A stretch of 64,000 nt of DNA. It comes from Owenia fusiformis (Eukaryota; Annelida; Polychaeta; Sabellida; Oweniidae). A program made the position numbers and the translations under genes. Positions within the stretch are counted from its first letter, which is position 1, and each line of letters begins with the position of its first letter. The stretch is from contig CAIIXF020000012.1 in assembly GCA_903813345.2 (NCBI GenBank), positions 10,314,432-10,378,431 of the forward strand, in the 5' to 3' direction. The notes beneath the pieces were generated by a model, which made no database searches, had not been told where the DNA came from, and worked only from the letters and a program-made list of their open reading frames with translations. Below, in pieces: positions 1 through 8,347 of this stretch.

Positions 1-639
1 TACAACTTTCAAACCATATGTTTTCTGGATGTCATAAAAGTGACATCAGCAATACCAAAAGAATGGAAAGATCGAATGAAGGACAAAAGTACACAAGACT
101 CGGAGCCAAGCATTAAGGAATGGTTCACAAAGTCACCAAACAAGATGACATACAAATACCTACTAAAAAAGAACAATATACTAAACCCAGCAATAACGAC
201 ACAGGAGAAGTGGGAAGAAAAGCTACAAAACCGGAATATAACCTGGAAAAAAATATACCTAAACACAAGGAAACTAACAGTTAACATCAGACATATTTGT
301 TTCCAATACAAGCTCATATCGAGAATCATATACTTCAACAAAGGCTTATTTGAAATGAAGATACCCAACGTATCTTCCCCAATCTGCGATCTGTGTAAGG
401 AGGAACTGGACACGATAGAACATGGATTATATGACTGCGTAGTTGTAAAAGAATTCCTAAAACAATGCAGCAGTATATTGAAAGAAGATACCCCGAAACG
501 AGATAGTTTTCTTCTTGGAACAAACAGCCAACCTGAAGACATCTTACTGCACCTGAAACAAAAAACATATATCTACAAGTGTAAAATGAAAAAAAAACCG
601 CCCCAACATGACAGAATGGAGAAACTATGCAACAAATGA
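1..639 (+). CDS. 3' end of a LINE reverse-transcriptase ORF (L1/Tx1-like), 5' truncated by window edge
   Basis: The frame is open from base 1 and stops at 637-639, giving about 212 residues of a longer protein. It carries an IPKEW motif early on, a basic middle, and a C-terminal knuckle of the form CDLCKEELDTIEHGLYDC (C-x2-C-x(8)-H-x(4)-C). This layout is the usual end of non-LTR retrotransposon ORF2 in the L1/Tx1 branch, downstream of the RT domain; RT itself lies outside the window. There is no reason to take the GTG at position 40 as a start, because coding continues upstream of it. The copy lies in an upstream intron of DNA2 on the same strand. The clade assignment rests on overall pattern only. 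Confidence 0.7.
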   Translation, partial: YNFQTICFLDVIKVTSAIPKEWKDRMKDKSTQDSEPSIKEWFTKSPNKMTYKYLLKKNNILNPAITTQEKWEEKLQNRNITWKKIYLNTRKLTVNIRHICFQYKLISRIIYFNKGLFEMKIPNVSSPICDLCKEELDTIEHGLYDCVVVKEFLKQCSSILKEDTPKRDSFLLGTNSQPEDILLHLKQKTYIYKCKMKKKPPQHDRMEKLCNK

Positions 640-894
640 TGAACTTATAGAAAGTACATGCGCAAAAAATAAAACACATGACATTCTATGGACAAAACTC
701 AGGATGTTTAAAAAAAAATGAAGAAAACTGAAGACCACTCACATTTTAAGCTATTTTTATTTTTCATATAAACCGGTGCCCCGTACCATTTCTAATCAAT
801 AAGTATTATGTATTTATATTAGTGACTAAGAAATCAATTATACTGTAAACAAATGTTTTACTGTGAATAAATAAATATATATAAAAAAAAAAAA
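1..894 (+). mobile_element. Non-LTR retrotransposon (LINE) 3' part with 3' UTR and A-tail
   Basis: After the ORF stop at 639 comes about 240 bp of AT-rich 3' UTR ending in AATAAATAAATATATAT and a run of A at 883-894, as expected for a target-primed LINE insertion. The 5' end and the upstream target-site copy are outside the window. Confidence 0.65.
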
Positions 895-990
895 TTTGAT
901 ATTCTTGTTGGAATATATTAAGACATGAGTAGTCTACAACTTTAAGTTAGTTATTTGCAGAGTGCCACATACACTTATTTTCTATTTCAG

Positions 991-1119
991 TGCAAAGTAG
1001 ACTTCCTTAGGGTTGGCAGGGTGGGTCGTATACATCCTGATATTTTGCCATATGCAGCTGAGAATCTAACACAACAGTTCACTAATGTAGAAGACCTCAA
1101 GGATTTTTATTCGAGCAAG
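991..1119 (+). CDS. DNA2: DNA2 helicase/nuclease, internal exon (helicase domain)
   Basis: This is a 43-codon exon between a good acceptor (TTTTCTATTTCAG, 978-990) and donor (AAG|GTTAGT). It is phase 0 at both ends. The peptide begins CKVDFLRVGRVGRIHP and ends DLKDFYSSK, which matches the stretch of DNA2 just before the conserved VATTC segment of its superfamily 1 helicase domain. DNA2 is a nuclear and mitochondrial Fe-S nuclease/helicase that trims Okazaki flaps and resects DNA ends. Earlier exons (nuclease domain, Walker A) must lie upstream of the window. Confidence 0.85.
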
Positions 1120-1490
1120 GTTAGTTGAACAGATTCATTATAACTCAGTTCACATTATAGTTATGGTCACTTTACAATAAAGGCATTTTTATGTCACTAC
1201 TAAAATTGGTGACATATTGTTGTAGTCTCGAACATTTTTGTGGAGGTGTTGCTGTTAGTTGCTGTATGACATCTGTAACATCTTTCAGTGTCTGTAGCAG
1301 CATTTGGCAGTTAGTGCCTTGTTGTTTCTTTTTATGTTTTCAAATAATGTTATAATAATCATTTGATTAATCAGAACAGGAACATTCTTATACATCATTG
1401 TAAAAGTTATTTGTCAACAATATTTTGATCATGCTAAAGTATTGTACCTCCATTGCACTATATCCTATCTTTTTCAATATCAATTTCCAG
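1120..1490 (+). other. DNA2 intron
   Basis: A 371 bp intron between the two DNA2 exons. It is T-rich with donor GTTAGT and acceptor TCAATTTCCAG. I see no embedded element or gene. Confidence 0.8.
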
Positions 1491-1684
1491 AACATTGTTG
1501 CAACCACATGTCTTGGAGCAACACATCCCATATTTGGGCAACGGAAATTTGATGTGTGCATAATCGATGAGGCATCTCAGGTTCTGCAGCCTACGTGTTT
1601 TGGCCCATTGTTCTGCAGCAAGAAGTTTGTGTTAGTGGGAGACCCACAGCAACTGCCTCCTGTGGTACAGAACAAGGCATCTAG
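1491..1684 (+). CDS. DNA2: DNA2 helicase/nuclease, exon with Walker B and motif III
   Basis: The peptide starts [15 protein letters not shown] and includes CIIDEASQ (superfamily 1 motif II, the Walker B box that binds Mg-ATP) and [10 protein letters not shown] (motif III, coupling ATP hydrolysis to DNA binding). Both are characteristic of the DNA2/Upf1-like branch, and the wording around them is DNA2. The exon starts in phase 0 after CAATTTCCAG and ends with two bases of an Arg codon before GTGAGA. The missing base is supplied by the exon at 36939, so the two are consecutive despite 35 kb between them. All key motif residues are intact. Confidence 0.92.
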
Positions 1685-2538
1685 GTGAGACATCTTTTAA
1701 TTCAATATGGAAACATAAGCATATTACAACAAAAAAAACAAAAAAACTTCAGGGATTTTAAAACTTCTGTGATTCTGTTTAAAGTTATATTTATTCAAAA
1801 CATCAATACAAAAAACCCATGTCACTTCACTGTTAAGAGTAATATCATGAAGTAATAGTGTGAACAAAAATTGACAAATATTCATATCTGCTTTCTTTTT
1901 GTCTGCTAATTTTGGATTATCTGTCCTAAAATCTTGTCTATGAAGTCTTGTTTATAGGTTTCAGGCCAAACCATTTGTTTGATTGATCTGAATATTTTGT
2001 GGATGTTTCTTGGTACAAAACTTTACAACTGATATGTTAAAAAGTGGTTTTGGACTTTAAATCCAAAAACTAAAAAAACAAAACCATGTGAGCGCAGTAC
2101 CCATGATTATATTTTATTAAGAAAAGTCAAGGGGATGTTTCACACCAAAATGTTCCTATTTTCCATTAACCCAACTGTAACCTCTCTACTCGAATAGTGG
2201 TTTTACACAAGTTATTAATATGCTTAATATATTCCTTCATATGCTTAATTTTAGAACATGTAGATATTGTTTTAGAAAATAAGCAATTTTTACATATTTT
2301 CCCAAATTGGATATTTTTGAGGTAAACAGACATGTAACTTTGATTGGAATAAAACTGGTCGTAAGGGAAAAGAACCCCCAATATCCTCAAATATTATTGA
2401 ATCCACAAAGAAACATTGTCAACTTCAACATTTATTTATTTACAAATTTTCATTACAGATACTGTACTTTTCATTTTAGATGGATTTGTTAAATTTTTCT
2501 GCAGTATTGTTGTACCATTGCATTCAAAGAGCATAATA
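1685..2538. other. Intronic sequence without recognisable gene
   Basis: AT-rich, non-coding. Nothing is recognised apart from the 3' flank of the first UGT gene near 2500. Confidence 0.6.
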
Positions 2539-4101
2539 TTAATCTTGCTTCCTTTTAAAACAAAACTTAAAACATCTGATTGCAAACCGGCACAAATAGA
2601 AAGATATAATAGCAAGAATAACCAAAGTCAAAAGTACCAGTCCAATGATATCCAACAAGAAGTACTGATACCATGCGAGATTATTCATTCCTTGGGATTT
2701 CAAATGATCAGCTCCATCATGTTTAATAACATAATTCACCCAGTACAGCAATGTTTCTCTTGGAGACACAGGATTGTCTTTGAACAAATCACTTGCTTTC
2801 CTTGCATTTTCTGTATATTTTGGATCAGAAAGTACATTAAGAATAGCTTGCTCAAGTTCATCGGCCACAAGAGTGTTAATATCCAATGTAACTCCCATTT
2901 GTAAATGGTTGCTTAATAGATTTGCATTTTTAGGCTGGTCAAACGATAATGGCAAGGCAATAACTGGTACACCATGATAAATTGTCTCCAAGAATGAGCT
3001 CCTTCCACAATGTGTCACAAAGAGGCATGTTTTTGAATATCCCAGTAAATCTTTCTGAAGTAGCCATGTTATTAAATGGGTGTTCTCTCCGAGGTTAGCA
3101 GGTGGGTTCTCAGTGTGTTTCCATAGTATGGTATATGGGAGTTTTGCAAATGCTTCAGCAAGAATTTCATATTTTTCAGGATTCATCAAATCTTTAACAA
3201 ATGAACCAAAGCTTACAATGATAATATCATTAAATTGTGAGTCAGCTAGTATGTCATTGATATTTTTAGGAAGAGGCTTTGGTGGTTCAAGTGTATAACC
3301 ACCAATGTATACATGGTTGGGCATGAGAGGTCTTGGGTATTCCAATGCAATATGACTGTTACTTATTATGAGATCTACTCTCTGCCGATCAATGGAGATA
3401 TTCAACCTATGCTCTTCATTCAGTCTCTTTAGCTCTCCCATATCAGGATATATAGCAAGTGCATTTGCAAAATGGGCTGCTGAATTAAGCATCCTTTCCA
3501 TGAATGTCATTTTATCTGAGAATGTTGTAAATGTATTTGGAACAAATGACCACGGGACAGGGTGGCTGACAAAGCCAGTTATAATAGGTGTATAAGTCCC
3601 TTCATTCGCATACAATATAGTTGGTATATCTAATACTCCAGTTGTGACAGTTGTTAATATTCTATCAACATAATCGACAATGAGTAAATCATAGTTTTGC
3701 TTCTTGATTGTTGCTAATTGATTGCTCTTCATTAGGCCATTTGTGATATCTCGTGAGTAATTGGATATTATCTCCATTAGAGTGAATACTGAAGCATCAA
3801 GAATTTTTTCAACAATCTTGGGGTGATCACATGGCATAAAATCATTAGGTAATGGATACTCAAATGTTTTGATATGTGGTGATTCAAATCTTGGCTTTCC
3901 TAATTTATTGTTTGTCAACATGGTGACGGAATGTCCCCCCTCTGTAAGAATATCAGCCATTTTTTCCATGTTTTGCAGTCTTGAAGATCGTCCGCATTGG
4001 TTGGATACTATTAAAATCTTCTCTCCTTTAGTGTTTTTGATATAAATAAAAAACAGTATCATGACAAATATATTCAATCCATTTACGGTTGAATTCGGCA
4101 T
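2539..4101 (-). CDS. UDP-glycosyltransferase, single exon (UGT-A, minus subtype)
   Basis: This gene codes for 520 residues, the usual UGT length, with no intron. A hydrophobic signal peptide (residues 8-21, IFVMILFF) precedes the acceptor-binding half; the UDP-sugar-binding half has the UGT signature starting FVTHCGRSS at residue 361 and ending SFDQ. A transmembrane helix (FLLDIIGLVLLTLVILAI) and a short cytosolic tail ending KRKQD (K-x-K-x-x ER retrieval) follow. It is thus a type I ER membrane enzyme moving a sugar from a UDP-sugar to small lipophilic acceptors. Two oddities: residue 41 is Arg where UGTs have the catalytic His, while the partner Asp (D143, LLIVD) is kept; and the near-universal WLPQ motif reads WLLQ here. 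It is nearly identical to the gene at 21460 except for the C-terminal 45 residues. Acceptor and sugar donor cannot be told from sequence. Confidence 0.88.
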   Translation of the reverse strand: MPNSTVNGLNIFVMILFFIYIKNTKGEKILIVSNQCGRSSRLQNMEKMADILTEGGHSVTMLTNNKLGKPRFESPHIKTFEYPLPNDFMPCDHPKIVEKILDASVFTLMEIISNYSRDITNGLMKSNQLATIKKQNYDLLIVDYVDRILTTVTTGVLDIPTILYANEGTYTPIITGFVSHPVPWSFVPNTFTTFSDKMTFMERMLNSAAHFANALAIYPDMGELKRLNEEHRLNISIDRQRVDLIISNSHIALEYPRPLMPNHVYIGGYTLEPPKPLPKNINDILADSQFNDIIIVSFGSFVKDLMNPEKYEILAEAFAKLPYTILWKHTENPPANLGENTHLITWLLQKDLLGYSKTCLFVTHCGRSSFLETIYHGVPVIALPLSFDQPKNANLLSNHLQMGVTLDINTLVADELEQAILNVLSDPKYTENARKASDLFKDNPVSPRETLLYWVNYVIKHDGADHLKSQGMNNLAWYQYFLLDIIGLVLLTLVILAIISFYLCRFAIRCFKFCFKRKQD

Positions 4102-4440
4102 CTTGTACTATATTGACAACAATCCAACAAACAGCTTAATTGCTCTCTTAGATGTCCCTCTGCCTTTAAATGTGTCAAACTATGTATTTCATGCACATGT
4201 ATAGGTCTGGTGTCCCCAATAGTTCGCCCTGTAGTATGTTGTGGTAATTGACCTTATCGTTTTATCCTTTTAAATTTTATTATGTCAATTTTATGTAGGT
4301 AAGCTAGACATGTGCATTGACTAGACACAAATTCATTCCCTTTGCACTACTTTAAAGCTGTATGTATGGAAATAGTTGTTTAGCAAAATATTTTTTTGCT
4401 TGTATTTCTAAAAATGTATATGAATGAATGCAAAGCACGG

Positions 4441-4460
4441 TATTCACTTAGAGTTCACCC
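4441..4460 (+). promoter_or_regulatory. Conserved upstream box of minus-subtype UGTs (DR5-like)
   Basis: TATTCACTTAGAGTTCACCC lies 340 bp upstream of the UGT-A start. The same box stands upstream of the genes at 21460 and 34329. Read as half sites it is TATTCA-CTTAG-AGTTCA, a five-base-spaced direct repeat resembling a nuclear-receptor element. Conservation may simply reflect duplication. Confidence 0.3.
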
Positions 4461-6118
4461 TGTGTCATGTTTTCCTACATAAGTGAGGGAACAACCATTT
4501 AAACTTTTTTACTTATCCAACATTTTAAACAATTGAAAAAGTAGACCATATTTCTTCGAAGCCAGTTTAAAAACCTATACCATTCTTTAGAGCAAAAAAT
4601 GTACAAAAGCTTAGATCTATTTCTCACATATTTTCAAATTTCTTTAAGGACAGGTACTAAGGCAATGCATATCAATAAGGTAGAATTGAAAAAGTACAAT
4701 TGTAAATACTAAATTAAAGATTTTTACAAAAAGTTAGAAGCTCATCCTCCGAAACTGCTTTGCTACAGCTTATTTTGACACTTCATTTGAACTGGTGAAG
4801 ATGTATATATTTCAGCTTATTTCATGTTAAGCCAAGCTTTGTGTTAAAATTTACACACACACATGACCCTATTGATGAACAGTCAAAATCAGTAAAAAAA
4901 AACTTGGACCTTGAAACTGTTCTCAATTTAAAAACTGAAGTAAAACATTTTTCTGATATCATATTACATCAAGTGGCAACCATCTTCTTGTTTTCACCTT
5001 TCAAAGTAATATTGCAGGAAATTCAAATATTTGGAAAAATTAAAAACCTTAAATATATTTCAAAAATTTGACTTTCTTTATTGGTCTTTATGTTTTTTTC
5101 TACCGTGATATTTGTACATGTTGTCTTTTTGCTTTTTTCTTGATAACATTTTTTTGTTAGGATACCTATTCTGACTTTCAGCTGAAGGTAATAATTATGC
5201 ATTATAAGTCATAAAAACAGACACTTATCAAATGTAACTAGGACAGTATAATAAAACTATATTTCACATACATTTAAACAAGGAACTAAAGGGCATCATC
5301 ACGAGATATCATGGCCTACTATAGCTTCCTGGATTGAGATATTGGTTCTCGATTCGAGGGGGGAGGGGGATGCTAGACATTGTTTCTTTTCACGTTAGAT
5401 CATGGTTTGGGATATATAGGGTCTACTTTTCTTATGACAGATTTACACTTACAGTTTCCTTTTCTTGTTGGGTTTCCTTAAAGTGTTTTACCTTTTGGCA
5501 TTTGTGCTTATACATGTATATTCACAAATATTTCTGGTTGATGACAGAAAGATGTGATGAGTATCAGAATAAAAGGGCATATTTCCCGACTCATTCTTTC
5601 ATATTCTTCAACTCCGTCCAAGTTCGTAACATAAAACACTGAGAAGCTTTCTCAAGGAGTGTTTAAAAATCTCCCTGTCTGTTTAAGACAATATTTAATT
5701 TTTTGACTGCATGGATCAGAAAAATAAAAGTTCAGAGGTAAAGGGCATTGCCCTAGTTTATCTAATAAATAGGTAGATGTACGATTTCCTGCAAATCTCA
5801 GTTGTTTACTTTATTTGATATTCTTAATGTTCCTAGAAAATTCCATGCATGTCAACATTGCAAGGAGGGGATGATGATGTTTGAGACTTACCAATTAAAA
5901 TTATGGTATTCTGACCTGAAAAGCTTTAGGTCCCCACATATTAAATGGTCTTCCCCTATAGTTTCGAAATTTATTATTAGTGTGCACCATACGTGATGTT
6001 ATTGATGATTTATATGTCCCAGAATAAACCTAACAAAGCTGCAATGTAATAAGCAGACAGCATTGGAGTCAGCATTCAGTATAGACCTTCTGTAAAATAG
6101 TAAAATGTTATATGTCTG

Positions 6119-6125
6119 TATAAAC
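6119..6125 (+). promoter_or_regulatory. Candidate TATA box of plus-subtype UGT
   Basis: TATAAAC stands 63 bp before the ATG at 6182, inside a block (GTATAAACTTTTTAAACAGA) repeated at the same distance before the ATG at 26646 and, as CATAAAC, 65 bp before the ATG at 17995. Position and conservation suit a core promoter with a short leader. Confidence 0.45.
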
Positions 6126-6181
6126 TTTTTAAACAGAGAGGATTCAACACATTTTCAGTTGACTTTATCTTATTAAGTAGC

Positions 6182-6976
6182 ATGATGCTGTTAAAAGTCA
6201 GTATGTATTTAATAGTAGCAATATGTGGGCTATATCTGCTCAATTTGTGTACAGCAGAAAAGATCTTGCTTTTTCCACTACAATCTGGAACAACGTCTAG
6301 ACTTCGTAATCTCGAAAAAATGGCAGATATCTTGACTGATGCTGGACATTCTGTTGCTATGCTAAGAAATGATAGACTTGGGACACCTCAGTTTTCATCT
6401 ACAAATATCAAAGTTTTTGAGTTTATCATGCCTGAAGGATATGTTCCATTTGATGATCCAGGTGTAGTAGAGAAAATGATGCAGATGTCAATTATTAAAC
6501 TCTTTGACTTAGCTACAGGATACTCAAGTTTGATTTGTGACGTCATCTTAAAAAGTGATATTCTAAAAAAAATAAAATATATGGATTATGACCTCCTTAT
6601 TGCTGATTATACTGAACTAGCATCACATATTGTGTCAGGAGTCCTGAAAATACCCACAATTGCTTATGCCAATGAAGGTACATATCCAGATTCATTTGTT
6701 GGTACTTTAAAAGTTGGCCATCCTGTGCCATGGGCAATCACTCCAATGGTTTTTATGCCATATTCAGATTCAATGACATTTGTACAAAGACTGATTAACA
6801 CTGGAGCATGGTTGGGATGGGGGTATGGCTCATACTCATCTAACATTCAGCTAAAGAAGATTATTACAAAGTACAGTTTGAATATTTCAACAGATACTGC
6901 TGGCCTCAGTAGAGTATGTCTTGTTTTAAGTAACAATCACATTGCATTGGATTACCCCAGACCACTCATGCCTAAC
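6182..6976 (+). pseudogene. UGT (plus subtype), 5' half, interrupted by LTR retrotransposon
   Basis: 265 intact codons: signal peptide, then the acceptor-binding half of a UGT through LMPN. At that codon an LTR element is inserted; the second half resumes at 13720 in the same frame after one copy of the 5 bp target duplication. The closest paralogue, at 26646, is uninterrupted. As it stands, the frame runs ten codons into the LTR and stops at 7009, so the product would lack the UDP-sugar domain and membrane anchor. Arg replaces the catalytic His (TTSRLRN). The rest shows no decay, which fits a very recent break, possibly still polymorphic. Confidence 0.9.
6972..6976 (+). repeat. Target-site duplication, left copy (CTAAC)
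   Basis: CTAAC directly precedes the 5' LTR and is repeated at 13715-13719 after the 3' LTR. The uninterrupted paralogue has a single copy. Five bases is usual for Ty3/gypsy-class integrases. Confidence 0.95.
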
Positions 6977-7338
6977 TGTGATGTAAACAGAGTAATTATA
7001 AGAAGTTAGTGTAGATATTGAGCCAATTTACAAGTAAGTGTGAAATAGTAAGATTAATTAGTAGAGTAAAAGTTACAGGCAGTTAGAAGAAGTTCAGTTG
7101 ACCTCAGAGAGAGATAGAGTTAGAGAGAGAGTATAATGAGAACCTGAGCTGAGATGAGATATGAAACAATTAATAAACATAATTAGAAGCCTAGAAACCT
7201 AAAATAAGAAGTTATATCCAAGAACAAATAATACAAGAAGCAAGCTGTAGAAATATTAGATCATCGTTACGGGGCGCCCCCTAGAAGATAACATCAGGAC
7301 ATCCTGTATCCGAAGGTAAATGAACAGCTTCTTTGGCA
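6977..7338 (+). repeat. 5' LTR (362 bp, TG...CA)
   Basis: Begins TGTGATGTAAAC and ends TTCTTTGGCA. It contains a TATAATG-like box in a GA-rich stretch near 7131 and AATAAA at 7172-7177, as expected for promoter and polyadenylation signals in an LTR. Same length and sequence as 13353-13714 as far as I can read. Confidence 0.95.
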
Positions 7339-7356
7339 TGGTGGCAGCGATACCAG
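7339..7356 (+). other. Primer-binding site region
   Basis: TGGTGGCAGCGATACCAG follows the LTR directly and starts with TGG, the complement of a tRNA CCA end. I cannot say which tRNA would prime. Confidence 0.6.
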
Positions 7357-7524
7357 AATCAACACGTCTTCAAGGGCAGTAAGTGAGAAAACCGTGTCTT
7401 CAAAAGCAGTAAGTCATGAACTACATTACTTTTCCAAGGCTTTGGTGAGGATTCAAGAGATGAAGATTATTTAACATTTTGAAATTGAGATTTGCTTGGG
7501 AAGCATAGAGATCCAGATTGAGAT

Positions 7525-7605
7525 GATCTGCATGAGAATTTGAGACATTGCATTAGAGAATTTGAGACATTGCATTAGAGAATTTGAAACACTGCAATTG
7601 AGTAG
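7525..7605 (+). repeat. Short tandem repeat in retrotransposon leader
   Basis: About three copies of a 23 bp unit close to GAGAATTTGAGACATTGCAT, the last one diverged. Confidence 0.7.
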
Positions 7606-7938
7606 AGAAATTGAGCAGAGTAAAATCTTTTGAGAAGATTCAGAGTTTGAGAAACAAAATATTGAGGTCAACTGGGTACATTAATATACAGATTGAAATT
7701 GAGTTATGAGTAGTAGTTTAGATTAATTAGATACATTAGTTGAATTCAACCAACAGTAAGGTTCAATTGCAATTAGCTTTTAGCCTTGTTTGAACTGCCT
7801 TGTATGAAAGTGGCAATTCAGATTTGACTATAGCAATACAAGGTATTAAAATTAGCCATTTAAAACAATCGTTGTATTGACAAAACAAACAAGTGTTCTG
7901 GTGTGATAATGATAAGAATCCATGGCCAATAATTTCAG

Positions 7939-8164
7939 TACAGTGGCCCATTGGTACAAAATATTTTAATACCAAATTAGTTTTAGATTAATACAGTGGC
8001 CCATTTTTATCAGTCACTCTACTGACAAGTGTTTCACTACAGTGGCCCATAAGTACCAAATATTTAACAACTGTATATAATTTTTTCCCCCTACAGTGGC
8101 CCATTAGGTTCAATTATTTTCAACTCTATAATATATTGATTGATATATTGAGTACAGTGGCCCA
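7939..8164 (+). repeat. Five-fold TACAGTGGCCCA motif in retrotransposon leader
   Basis: TACAGTGGCCCA occurs at 7939, 7992, 8038, 8092 and 8153, spaced 46 to 61 bp apart with unrelated AT-rich sequence between. It lies in the 1 kb untranslated leader between the 5' LTR and Gag. Spaced short repeats in this place could bind a protein or package RNA; that is inference. Confidence 0.85.
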
Positions 8165-8347
8165 TAGATAATAACATTTTCAATACTTCATAGAACAACA
8201 TGTTATAAAAATACATAGGCCTATTAGGACCAAACAATTTACGCATTTATTTCTATACAGTACACTATACTAAAACAATATTTTCCGCGTATTTCAATGG
8301 ATTTATGTTGTTGTAAAGATTAAAACGCGATTATACAACAATTACTC

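Larger units (their letters stand above)
4102..6181. other. Divergent spacer between UGT-A and the interrupted UGT
   Basis: About 2.1 kb separates the two UGT starts, so the pair is head to head. The same spacer occurs at 23023-26645, about 95 percent or more identical by eye, but there it has gained a 938 bp foldback element, a 517 bp insert and a stretch of about 97 bp. The empty site for the foldback element is near 4183 and for the 517 bp insert near 5682. No protein-coding signal is seen. Confidence 0.7.

Noticed and set aside
40-42. GTG start for the LINE frame
   Set aside because: The frame is open to base 1 with matching family sequence before it.
9-542. Minus-strand frame of 177 residues opposite the LINE ORF
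   Set aside because: Shadow of the AT-rich LINE coding strand; no recognisable domain.
7939-8164. Regularly spaced short repeats considered as a CRISPR-like array
   Set aside because: Repeats are 12 bp, spacers irregular, and the setting is a eukaryotic retrotransposon leader.
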